Part shown: positions 1-6,233 of the stretch, piece by piece
Layout: each line of letters starts with the position of its first letter
How positions within the stretch are numbered: position 1 is the stretch's first letter
Assembly: GCA_007123515.1 (NCBI GenBank)
Contig: SKKY01000165.1
Coordinates: 1-11,618 of the forward strand
Direction of reading: 5' to 3'
Source: Clostridia bacterium
Lineage (GTDB): Bacteria; Bacillota; Peptococcia; Peptococcales; SKKY01
DNA length: 11,618 nucleotides
Notes under the pieces: model-generated
Seen by the model: only the letters and a program-made list of their open reading frames with translations
Database searches by the model: none
What the model was told of the DNA's origin: nothing
Program-made: the position numbers and the translations under genes

Positions 1-1180
1 CGGGCGTTTTTATTTCTAGCCTTTCCACAATTTCTGCAGCTTTGCTGCGAGCCGGTTTTCTGTCCACTAAAAAGCCAGGCGTTCTTTGGTACTGTTTTAG
101 TAAAATATTATCAACAATATCCATATTGGCAACAAGTCCCATGCCAAGGCGATCTTCCGGAATAAAGCTCATGCTGATTCCTTTTTTTATAATTTCTTTC
201 GGCGTTTTCCCTACAAGTTCGTCACCTTTAAAAATAATCGAACCGGATTGTACCTGGTATAAACCGGCAATCGCTTCACACAGTTCTTTCTGACCGCTTC
301 CGGCAATTCCGGCAATACTTAGAATTTCTCCGGAGTTCATGGAAAATGAAATATCTTTCAAGACTTTTATGCCTACATTGTTGTACGATGTCAATCCTTT
401 TACCGTAAAGACTTCCTGAGGATCGGGATAGGTTTCTCTTTTTATTTCCAGCTTAACCGGATACCCAACCATAATTTCAGTTAACTGAGCCGGATTTGTT
501 TCTTTAGTATCTAGCGTACTGACACTTTTACCCTTTAAAAGAACCGTCGTTTTATCGGATATGGTCATTACTTCATTCAATTTATGACTGATGAAAACAA
601 CTGCATTGCCTTCACTTTTTAACTTTCGCATAATATTAAAGAGCTTTTCCGTTTCCTGAGGTGTAAGAACGGCTGTTGGTTCATCTAATATCAGTATCTT
701 TGCTCCACGGTAGAGAACCTTTAATATTTCAAGATTCTGCTTTTCTCCGACAGACATGTCGTACACCTTTTTCTTAAGGTCCACATCAAGAAAAAACTTT
801 TCTGATAACTCTTTAATTTCAGCCATCTTTTTCTTTTTATTTAAAAAAAGTGATTTTTCATTCCCTAAAATGACATTTTCCAGGGCCGTTAGAACCTCAA
901 CAAGTTTAAAATGCTGATGGATCATTCCCACACCATTAGCCATGCTGTCTCTCGGGGAAGAAAAAAACACTTCTTTTCCATTAATATAAATAGAACCGCT
1001 GTCCGGAGTATAAACTCCGGACAGCATGTTCATTAGGGTACTTTTACCCGCACCGTTTTCACCTAAAAGGGCATGGATTTCTCCTGCCGCTACACTGAAG
1101 TTAACAGCATCATTAGCTAAAGTTGTACCAAATCTTTTACTTATATCGTTCATTGATACTAATGCGGGATTCTGATTCAT
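1..1180 (-). CDS. BMP-type ABC transporter ATP-binding protein (C-terminus cut by window edge)
   Basis: Cytoplasmic ATPase with two nucleotide-binding domains, of the RbsA/YufO type that energises import with BMP lipoproteins. The frame opens at an ATG at 1180 with GGTGG about 6 nt upstream and runs 393 codons without a stop off the left edge. The family is usually about 510 residues, so roughly the last 115 are missing. Domain 1 has Walker A GENGAGKST (about 40-48), signature SVGEKQ (143-148), Walker B ending in DEPTA (166-170) and the switch His199. Domain 2 has a degenerate P-loop, GIAGSGQKE (291-299), and PEDR (341-344). Both are normal for this family, in which one ATP site is impaired. 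It lies 29 nt after the lipoprotein gene, so it is probably co-transcribed with it and with xpt; permease genes should follow outside the window. The substrate is inferred as a purine nucleoside or base from context only. Confidence 0.93.
   Translation of the reverse strand, partial: MNQNPALVSMNDISKRFGTTLANDAVNFSVAAGEIHALLGENGAGKSTLMNMLSGVYTPDSGSIYINGKEVFFSSPRDSMANGVGMIHQHFKLVEVLTALENVILGNEKSLFLNKKKKMAEIKELSEKFFLDVDLKKKVYDMSVGEKQNLEILKVLYRGAKILILDEPTAVLTPQETEKLFNIMRKLKSEGNAVVFISHKLNEVMTISDKTTVLLKGKSVSTLDTKETNPAQLTEIMVGYPVKLEIKRETYPDPQEVFTVKGLTSYNNVGIKVLKDISFSMNSGEILSIAGIAGSGQKELCEAIAGLYQVQSGSIIFKGDELVGKTPKEIIKKGISMSFIPEDRLGMGLVANMDIVDNILLKQYQRTPGFLVDRKPARSKAAEIVERLEIKTP
999..1024. repeat. Perfect 11-bp inverted repeat inside the ABC ATPase gene
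   Basis: Arms CTGTCCGGAGT and ACTCCGGACAG are separated by 4 nt (1010-1013). They fall in the codons for LSGVYTPDS just after Walker A, a stretch conserved in this family. In the mRNA this would be a stable GC-rich hairpin about 155 nt into the gene. No U-run follows, so it is not an intrinsic terminator. It may be a chance product of codon choice or may affect mRNA decay or translation. Confidence 0.75.
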
Positions 1181-1209
1181 AGTAACCACCTTTATTATTT
1201 AACTGTTGC

Positions 1210-2295
1210 TTATCTAACGCCCTGAACAAACCAGTCGAAGGATAACATTTCACCGTCAGTCATTGTTTGTCCTTCTTCTACTTGTAATTCACCCTGATTG
1301 TCATAAATCGGACCTGCAAATACATGCATGTCCCCAGACGTAATAGCTGCTTGTGCTTCTTCAACAAGTTCAAACGCATCAGCCGGAGCTAATTCTGTTA
1401 AAGGAGCTAACGCCACGATACCATCATTCATGCCACCCCAGTATACTTCAGGAGCCCATGTGCCGTCCATTACACTTTGCACTTGTTCCACATAGTATGG
1501 TCCAAAGTTCCAGATTGGTGATGTCATATAGGCATCTGGTGCATAAGATTCCATGACTGTATGGTAACCAATAGCATATCCGCCAGCTTCTTCCGCTGCC
1601 TGTAAAGGACCTGCTGTGTCTTGGTGCATGGCAATAACATCTGAGCCTGCATCAAGTAACGCTCTTGCCGCTTCTTTTTCAGTTGCAGGGTTGTACCACG
1701 TCTGAGTCCATCTAATGTTAACCTCTGCATCAGGATTAACTGACTGTACTCCTAAAGCAAATGCATTGATTCCTCTGACAACCTCAGGTATTTCAAACGC
1801 TGCCACATAGCCAATGTTGTTTGTTTCTGTCTTCAGACCGGCAACAATACCGGAAAGATATCTTGGTTCATACATTCTGCCGAAATAGTTACCCATGTTA
1901 TCCGTTGTTTTGTAGCCTGAACAATGCATGAAGGCCACGTCTGGATAATCTGCTGAAATTCTTTCCATTCCGTCCATAAAACCAAAGCTTGTGCCGAAGA
2001 TAACATTAGCACCCTGGTCAATCATGTCTGTAATTGCGTTAATAACTGCCTGATCGTCTTCAGGTACTGATTCAGCGTATAACGTTCTTACTCCAAGTTC
2101 ATTTTCTAGAAATAATCTGCCTTCGTTGTGAGCATAAGTCCATCCGCCGTCACCAATCGGTCCTACATAAATAAATCCAACGACAACTTCATCTTCCTGA
2201 TCCGGTGCCGGAGTTGGAGCGCCGCCACCACAACCAGCTAAAACTAACGTTACTGTTAAAAGTGCGACTAACAAAATACTAAACTTCTTATTCAT
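1210..2295 (-). CDS. BMP-family substrate-binding lipoprotein, probable purine nucleoside/base receptor
   Basis: Extracellular solute receptor of an ABC importer (Bmp/PnrA/Med family, COG1744). The 361-residue protein starts with a lipoprotein signal: MNKK, a hydrophobic stretch, then lipobox LAGC with lipidated Cys22. A short Gly/Pro/Ala and acidic linker (about 23-36) leads to the mature domain, which opens with VVVGFIYVGP and GDGGWTYAH, typical of the family. WGGMNDG (about 287-293) is another family block. The start ATG at 2295 has AAGGGGGT about 10-12 nt upstream, slightly far. The gene sits 31 nt after xpt and 29 nt before the ATPase gene. BMP proteins characterised elsewhere bind purine nucleosides, and the xpt neighbour supports a purine ligand here, but that is inference. 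Autoinducer- or sugar-binding relatives cannot be excluded from sequence alone. Confidence 0.93.
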   Translation of the reverse strand: MNKKFSILLVALLTVTLVLAGCGGGAPTPAPDQEDEVVVGFIYVGPIGDGGWTYAHNEGRLFLENELGVRTLYAESVPEDDQAVINAITDMIDQGANVIFGTSFGFMDGMERISADYPDVAFMHCSGYKTTDNMGNYFGRMYEPRYLSGIVAGLKTETNNIGYVAAFEIPEVVRGINAFALGVQSVNPDAEVNIRWTQTWYNPATEKEAARALLDAGSDVIAMHQDTAGPLQAAEEAGGYAIGYHTVMESYAPDAYMTSPIWNFGPYYVEQVQSVMDGTWAPEVYWGGMNDGIVALAPLTELAPADAFELVEEAQAAITSGDMHVFAGPIYDNQGELQVEEGQTMTDGEMLSFDWFVQGVR

Positions 2296-2326
2296 TATTA
2301 CTTGTTACCCCCTTTTTAATTTATGT

Positions 2327-2908
2327 TCAGACCTGATGGTCAAAAACAACTTGGTTATTAATGAATTCCTTGATGATCACAAGAGATTCAACTTGCACAT
2401 CTTTTTCAGCAAGCTTTTTACGTCCTTGCTGAAAACCTTTTTCAATCACAGCTCCAATACCTACTGTCGTTGCTCCAGCCTGAGTAATCAGATCAATCAA
2501 TCCAAGAGCGGCATGACCGTTAGCCAAAAAATCATCGATAATAAGAATTTGTTCTCCCTTTTTCAGGTACTCTTTATCTACACTAATTTCATACGTTTTG
2601 TTTTTCGTATACGAATAAACATCACTTATAAACGAATCAGGATTTTGCAGAATTCCTTCTTTTTTCTTGGCAAAGACAACCGGAATCTGATTCATCGCCA
2701 GGGAAACGGCAAAAGCCACACCAATACCTGACGATTCAATGGTCAGAATTTTATCAATATTATCTCCGGCAAAGCGCTTCCGGAACTCTTTACCAATCTC
2801 CAAAAACAATGCAATATCAATCTGCTGATTTAAAAAACCATCTACTTTGAGAATGGATCCTTCTTTGATTATTCCTTCTTCGTTAATCTTTTTTTCTAAT
2901 AAGTCCAT
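2327..2908 (-). CDS. xpt: Xanthine phosphoribosyltransferase
   Basis: Cytoplasmic purine salvage enzyme that converts xanthine and PRPP to XMP and pyrophosphate. At 193 residues it is essentially the length of Bacillus subtilis Xpt (194) and aligns along its whole length: LKVDGFLNQQID (20-31), LTIESSGIG (55-63), VVFAKK (77-82), the PRPP loop ILIIDDFLANGHA (121-133) and the QAGA-GIGAVIEK-FQ-GR block (143-163). The ATG at 2908 is preceded by GAGGA about 12 nt away, a long spacing; no better start exists in frame. It is the first gene of an operon with the BMP lipoprotein and ABC ATPase, so uptake and salvage are coupled. A terminator lies about 30 nt upstream of the start codon and a promoter and PurBox-like dyad before that, so expression is probably attenuated. 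Adenine phosphoribosyltransferase is less likely given the IESSG and FLANG motifs. Confidence 0.95.
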   Translation of the reverse strand: MDLLEKKINEEGIIKEGSILKVDGFLNQQIDIALFLEIGKEFRKRFAGDNIDKILTIESSGIGVAFAVSLAMNQIPVVFAKKKEGILQNPDSFISDVYSYTKNKTYEISVDKEYLKKGEQILIIDDFLANGHAALGLIDLITQAGATTVGIGAVIEKGFQQGRKKLAEKDVQVESLVIIKEFINNQVVFDHQV

Positions 2909-2936
2909 AATAACCGTCCATCCTCAAAAAAGAAAG

Positions 2937-2970
2937 AAAAAATACCCAGAACAAGGTTTGTCCCAGGTAT
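2937..2970 (-). terminator. Intrinsic terminator in the xpt leader (attenuator)
   Basis: On the minus strand ATACCTGGGACAA (2970-2958) pairs with TTGTTCTGGGTAT (2954-2942) over 13 positions with G-U wobbles, loop ACC, followed by five U's. It lies downstream of a good promoter and about 30 nt before the xpt start codon, so it is placed to attenuate xpt. It would also stop read-through from panD. Confidence 0.85.
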
Positions 2971-2988
2971 AAGTCTTATCTAATACCT
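2965..2988 (-). promoter_or_regulatory. Candidate antiterminator hairpin in the xpt leader
   Basis: AGGTAT (2988-2983) can pair with ATACCT (2970-2965); after one U-U mismatch, AG-CU adds two more pairs, leaving a short loop. ATACCT is also the first six bases of the terminator stem, so the two structures exclude each other. This is the expected logic of a leader attenuator. The pairing is visible in sequence; its use is inferred. Confidence 0.5.
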
Positions 2989-2999
2989 TTGATTGGCCA

Positions 3000-3043
3000 A
3001 TAACCGAACGATTTTCGTTTTTTCTCAAGAAACGTTCATTTAT
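3000..3043. promoter_or_regulatory. PurBox-like inverted repeat (candidate PurR operator) in the xpt leader
   Basis: On the plus strand, ATAACCGAACGAT (3000-3012) matches the Bacillus PurBox consensus AWWWCCGAACWWT at 12 of 13 positions. The opposite-strand half, ATAAATGAACGTT (3043-3031), matches at 10 of 13. The halves are separated by 18 nt, close to the 16-17 nt of B. subtilis operators. Unusually the dyad begins right at the predicted transcription start, a position suited to repression. The same bases could form a long RNA stem (AUAAAUGAACG with CGUUCGGUUAU, one mismatch), so an RNA role is possible instead or in addition. Confidence 0.5.
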
Positions 3044-3051
3044 CAAAGATA

Positions 3052-3080
3052 ATATTAGTCGATAAAGTACTAAAAATCAA
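3052..3080 (-). promoter_or_regulatory. Sigma-A type promoter for xpt operon
   Basis: -35 TTGATT (3080-3075), 17-nt spacer, -10 TAATAT (3057-3052) on the minus strand, giving a predicted start near 3045. It lies 20 nt after the panD stop codon, so the xpt operon has its own promoter. Confidence 0.65.
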
Positions 3081-3099
3081 GAAAAAAATATGATTAAAA

Positions 3100-3483
3100 C
3101 TACTTAATATCTCCATGCTTTTCAAAGTGTGAAATATCAACCACTTTATTTTCTTTATTTGTAAAAATTACTTTCGGTTCATGCTTTGGATAGTCTTTTT
3201 CTTCAATCCAGGTATAGGCAATAATAATGATTTCATCTCCCGGCTGAACCAGTCTTGCTGCTGCACCATTCATGCAGATCATTCCAGATCCTCTTTCGCC
3301 CTTAATGATGTATGTTTCCAATCTGGCTCCGTTATTATTGTCAACGACGGCCACTTTCTCATTTTCATACATTCCGGCTGCATCAAGAAGGTCCTCATCA
3401 ATGGTAATCGAACCTACGTAATGTAAGTTAGCCTCTGTAATATAGCACTTGTGGATCTTACCCTTCATAACATTTAATAACAT
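3100..3483 (-). CDS. panD: Aspartate 1-decarboxylase (pyruvoyl-dependent)
   Basis: Makes beta-alanine from L-aspartate for pantothenate synthesis. The zymogen cleaves itself between Gly and Ser to give a pyruvoyl cofactor. I place the start at ATG 3483, which has GGGGG 7 nt upstream and gives 127 residues, the B. subtilis length. It also puts the cleavage site VGS at Gly24-Ser25, the canonical position. A TTG two codons upstream (3489) overlapping panC is possible but less likely. Conserved blocks are KIHKCYITEANL (about 9-20), YVGSITID (22-29), NNNGARLETY (49-58) and CMNGAAARL (70-78). It begins 2 nt after the panC stop, so translation is probably coupled. It is the last gene of the pan operon, and I see no terminator directly after it. 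Confidence 0.95.
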   Translation of the reverse strand: MLLNVMKGKIHKCYITEANLHYVGSITIDEDLLDAAGMYENEKVAVVDNNNGARLETYIIKGERGSGMICMNGAAARLVQPGDEIIIIAYTWIEEKDYPKHEPKVIFTNKENKVVDISHFEKHGDIK

Positions 3484-3485
3484 AA

Positions 3486-4331
3486 TCAAACCCCCATAAT
3501 TTTATTATCAATTAACCTGGTTGGCCCTAATTTTACAGCCAGGGCAATCAGGATCTTACCTTGTATTTCTTTGATTTCCTGTAAGTTTTCAAAGTCAAGA
3601 ATCTCAATATAGTCTATCTGACAAAGCCGATAGTCACTGATAAAATCTTCCATCTTTGCAATGATTGTCTGCGGATCAAGTATCCCTTCTTTCACAATCA
3701 TATCTTCTGCCAGCTCAAGAGAACCATAAAGAGCCAGCGCTTGTTTGCGTTCTTCTTTATTGAGCATTACATTTCTTGAGCTCATGGCCAGACCATCTTC
3801 TTCACGAACAATCGGACACACAGTAATAGCAATATCAAAATTTAAATCTTCTGCCATCTTTATGATAACCGCAGCCTGCTGGGCATCCTTTTGCCCAAAA
3901 TAGGCTCTGTCTGCAGCCACCATATTAAATAATTTAGAGACAATCGTAGTCACTCCCTGAAAATGGGTCGGACGACTTCTTCCACACAAAGGCTCTGTAA
4001 GTTCCTCAACAATAACCTTTGTTTTTAGCGGCTTAGGAAACACTTCATCCACTTCTGGATTAAAAATTAGATCACAACCGGCGGCTTTTGCCAACTCGGT
4101 ATCCCTTTTAATATCCCTTGGATATTGTTCAAGATCTTCGTTAGGTCCGAATTGTATCGGGTTAACAAAAATACTAAGCACAACAAAATCATTTTCTTTT
4201 TTTGCCTCTCTAATCAAGGAAAGGTGGCCTTCATGGAGATAGCCCATTGTCGGAACAAAACCTATGGAACTGCCCCGTCTTTTTTCACCTTTTATGATTT
4301 CTCTGAGTGTTTTTATATCTTTTATAATCAT
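3486..4331 (-). CDS. panC: Pantothenate synthetase (pantoate-beta-alanine ligase)
   Basis: Final step of the pathway: joins pantoate and beta-alanine with ATP through a pantoyl-adenylate, in the cytoplasm. At 281 residues it is the usual family length. It shows the nucleotidyltransferase signature PTMGYLHEGH (27-36), FVNPIQFGPNEDLEQYPR (55-72), CGRSRPTHFQGV (116-127), FGQKDAQQ (145-152) and the MSSRN loop (183-187). All catalytic motifs look intact. The ATG at 4331 has GGAGAG about 5 nt upstream. It follows panB by 15 nt and is followed 2 nt later by panD, so the two substrates' enzymes flank it in the same operon. Confidence 0.96.
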   Translation of the reverse strand: MIIKDIKTLREIIKGEKRRGSSIGFVPTMGYLHEGHLSLIREAKKENDFVVLSIFVNPIQFGPNEDLEQYPRDIKRDTELAKAAGCDLIFNPEVDEVFPKPLKTKVIVEELTEPLCGRSRPTHFQGVTTIVSKLFNMVAADRAYFGQKDAQQAAVIIKMAEDLNFDIAITVCPIVREEDGLAMSSRNVMLNKEERKQALALYGSLELAEDMIVKEGILDPQTIIAKMEDFISDYRLCQIDYIEILDFENLQEIKEIQGKILIALAVKLGPTRLIDNKIMGV

Positions 4332-4346
4332 TTAGCTCTCCATCTT

Positions 4347-5177
4347 TTAGTATAATTTTTCTATGATATCTTCACTGATGGTAAAGGTGTGTTCTTTAGC
4401 AGGAAACTTCTGGTTTTTGACCTCATCAATGTAGAGTCTGACAGCCTCTTTGGTGTGCTCACCTATCTGTCCGTAGGTTTTAACAAATTTCGGTTTAAAA
4501 TCGGTAAAGGTACCCAGCATATCCTGTACAACCAGTACCTGACCATCGCTGTCATTACCGGCTCCGATCCCAATTGTCGGAATTGAAAGCTTTTCTGAAA
4601 TCAATGCTGATAGTTTATCTGGCACACATTCCAACACTACGGCAAACACTCCGGATTCTTCGAGCAACTGGGCATCTTCTAAAATAGCCTGTGCTGCCTC
4701 AACTTCTCTGCCCTGCACCTTGTAGCCACCAAGCAAATTTACCGACTGCGGAGTTAAACCTAAATGGCCGACAACAGGAATTTGCGCTTTTATAATTGCT
4801 TCTACAACAGGGACCATTTCATTGCCGCCTTCGAGTTTTACCGCTGTTGCACCACCTTCCTGAATAAGGCGCCCGGCATTTCTTACTGCCTCTTCCACCG
4901 AAATGTGGTAGCTTAAAAACGGCATATCGGCAATTACCATGGCATTCTTTACCCCTCTGGTAACGGCTTTCGTGTGATGAATCATATCTTCCATCGTTAC
5001 CTTTAAGGTGCTGTCATAACCTAGCATCACCATCCCGAGTGAATCTCCAACCAATATGGAATCGACACCGGCCTCATCAAGCAGCTTAGCGGTTGAATAA
5101 TCATATGCCGTAAGCATCGTTATTTTTTCTCCGTTTAGTTTAGCTTCTTTAAACCAGCTAGTCGTTTTCTTTTTCAT
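4347..5177 (-). CDS. panB: 3-methyl-2-oxobutanoate hydroxymethyltransferase
   Basis: First committed step: transfers a hydroxymethyl group from 5,10-methylene-tetrahydrofolate to 2-ketoisovalerate, giving ketopantoate. The 276-residue protein is of normal length. It has LTAYD (22-26), VGDSLGMV (43-50) with metal-ligand Asp45, ADMPF with Asp84, VKLEGG (113-118), GHLGLTPQS (137-145), catalytic Glu183 in VLECVP, and GIGAG (203-207). The start codon overlaps the panG stop as ATGA (5177-5174), with GGGAGGA 6 nt upstream, a strong site and clear evidence of translational coupling with panG. Confidence 0.97.
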   Translation of the reverse strand: MKKKTTSWFKEAKLNGEKITMLTAYDYSTAKLLDEAGVDSILVGDSLGMVMLGYDSTLKVTMEDMIHHTKAVTRGVKNAMVIADMPFLSYHISVEEAVRNAGRLIQEGGATAVKLEGGNEMVPVVEAIIKAQIPVVGHLGLTPQSVNLLGGYKVQGREVEAAQAILEDAQLLEESGVFAVVLECVPDKLSALISEKLSIPTIGIGAGNDSDGQVLVVQDMLGTFTDFKPKFVKTYGQIGEHTKEAVRLYIDEVKNQKFPAKEHTFTISEDIIEKLY

Positions 5178-6052
5178 TTATATTCCTCCCTGAACAATTG
5201 TTTTATCTGATTAATGGTATTATTATCGGTTAAGAGTTTTTCTTCGGCAAGCTTTAACGTCGCAAGGCCTAACTCTTTATATAGTTGTTCTTTTTCTTCA
5301 TCTGCCTGATGCAGTTGTCTGATGTGTGTATTAACGGTTTGATAATCCCCTCTGGCCACCGGACCCGTTAGAGATTGTTCCGGTCCAATAGAAAAAGCAT
5401 TGGCGACCGTTCCCATAACCAGTGGTTTAAGCATCTTAAGGGCCTGTTCCCTGTCAATTCCGATTATTTCAAGATAGGAGAGACTTTCAGCAATAACGGT
5501 CGTAACATAATTTGATGCGACCACACCGGCTGCGTGATACATTACCTTTTGTTCCGGCTCTATCGTAAGTACTGTATTATCTATATTTTCTGTGATGGTT
5601 TGTATTATCTCGATCGCCTTTGGTTGACCCTCTATTGTGATAAAAGTATCAGCCATAGAAATCAAATCTGACTCTGTTCCGGAGAATGACTGTAAGGGAT
5701 GCAGCGAAAAGCAATAGTGGTTATCTGATAATATTCCGGATAGCACCGTCGAGTTATGGACGCCGCTAAAGTGACCAACGGCGATCTCCTCAGTATTTTT
5801 TTCTGCTAACAGTTCTTTTGCTGCCTGTTGGATTTGATCATCATTGGTGCTAATGAAAATGATCTGGCTCTCAGCTAGGAGCTCTCTTAGAGAACGAAAC
5901 ACTCTGCTCCCACAAAATTCTGCTGCTTCCTGTGCTTTTTGGGGAAAGACATCATAAAAACCACCCAACTGCACTCCATGTTCTGCGATATATTTTCCAA
6001 AGCTCCTGGCAACCCTGCCAGAACCGATAAAAGAAACCATTTGATTCACCAT
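5174..6052 (-). CDS. panG: Rossmann/DUF2520 protein, probable ketopantoate reductase PanG
   Basis: Probable NAD(P)H-dependent reduction of ketopantoate to pantoate, replacing PanE. The 292-residue protein has an N-terminal Rossmann dinucleotide fold with FIGSGRVA (8-15), then a DUF2520-type C-terminal domain. Family blocks visible are GHFSG (93-97), LHPLQSF (117-123), YHAAGVVASNY (172-182) and LTGPVARGD (228-236). The architecture matches PanG, the alternative ketopantoate reductase shown in Francisella and Enterococcus faecalis, where it is also part of a pan cluster. It is first in the operon and overlaps panB by 4 nt. No panE-type gene is in the window. The ATG at 6052 has a poor ribosome binding site; an in-frame ATG at 6040 is preceded by GGTGA and may be the true start, giving 288 residues. 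The enzymatic assignment rests on family and context. Confidence 0.85.
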   Translation of the reverse strand: MVNQMVSFIGSGRVARSFGKYIAEHGVQLGGFYDVFPQKAQEAAEFCGSRVFRSLRELLAESQIIFISTNDDQIQQAAKELLAEKNTEEIAVGHFSGVHNSTVLSGILSDNHYCFSLHPLQSFSGTESDLISMADTFITIEGQPKAIEIIQTITENIDNTVLTIEPEQKVMYHAAGVVASNYVTTVIAESLSYLEIIGIDREQALKMLKPLVMGTVANAFSIGPEQSLTGPVARGDYQTVNTHIRQLHQADEEKEQLYKELGLATLKLAEEKLLTDNNTINQIKQLFREEYK

Positions 6053-6068
6053 TCTTTTTTAGTAGGAT

Positions 6069-6107
6069 AAAAAAAGCCCTTTTTCTGCGCGCAGACAGAA
6101 AAAGGGC
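6069..6107 (-). terminator. Intrinsic terminator just upstream of panG (attenuator)
   Basis: On the minus strand GCCCTTTTTCTG (6107-6096) and CAGAAAAAGGGC (6087-6076) form a perfect 12-bp stem with an 8-nt loop, followed by seven U's (6075-6069). It ends 16 nt before the panG ATG. No promoter fits between it and panG, so transcripts reaching the pan genes must pass through it. It may also terminate thrS read-through. Confidence 0.92.
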
Positions 6108-6137
6108 ATAGTTAGCTTGTATCAATTTCCTTTTCAG

Positions 6138-6159
6138 TCTCGGTCCCATTGGGCTCAGA
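6138..6159 (-). ncRNA. Candidate pan RNA motif, second hairpin
   Basis: The core CCC-AAU-GGG (6153-6145) is extended by G-C, G-C, U-G, C-G and U-A pairs, interrupted by unpaired A's at 6155, 6144 and 6140. It shares AAUGG-rr-CCG with the first hairpin 96 nt upstream. A simple stem with bulged adenosines, often in tandem, in the 5' UTR of pantothenate genes is what is known of the pan RNA motif of Bacillota. I am matching from memory of that description, not an alignment. Its 3' arm overlaps a possible antiterminator (6139-6129). Confidence 0.5.
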
Positions 6160-6171
6160 GCAGAATGTAAA

Positions 6172-6200
6172 AATTTAAATATCTATTATTAAGTTGTCAA
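6172..6200 (-). promoter_or_regulatory. Possible second promoter of the pan operon
   Basis: -35 TTGACA (6200-6195), 17-nt spacer, -10 TAAATT (6177-6172, four of six consensus). The predicted start near 6165 is a few bases before the second A-bulged hairpin. It lies in a very AT-rich linker, so a chance match is possible. Confidence 0.35.
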
Positions 6201-6233
6201 AAATTTTAAACTTTTTTAAAAACCATTCTTTCG

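Noticed and set aside
292..320. Degenerate P-loop (GIAGSGQKE) in the second half of the ABC ATPase, suggesting a damaged gene.
   Set aside because: The loss of a canonical Walker A in the second domain is usual for RbsA/BMP-type ATPases; the reading frame is intact to the window edge.
2336..2731. 131-codon plus-strand frame opposite xpt.
   Set aside because: Antisense shadow with low-complexity composition (Ser/Asn/Phe/Arg), no ribosome binding site and no recognisable family; xpt on the other strand is certain.
2909..3060. Purine (guanine/adenine) riboswitch expected before xpt.
   Set aside because: The conserved junction and loop sequences of the purine aptamer are not visible on the minus strand, so I report only the attenuator and the dyad.
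5952..6149. A 65-codon minus-strand frame (MGPRLKRKL...) spanning the pan terminator, possible leader peptide.
   Set aside because: No ribosome binding site before its ATG, no run of regulatory codons, and most of it is an out-of-frame overlap with panG.
6141..6155. UGGGACC in the pan leader looks like the T-box bulge UGGNACC.
   Set aside because: No Stem I, no specifier arrangement, and the terminator 5' arm does not overlap it. The variable base would imply a C discriminator, which does not suit a pan operon. The A-bulged hairpin explains the bases better.
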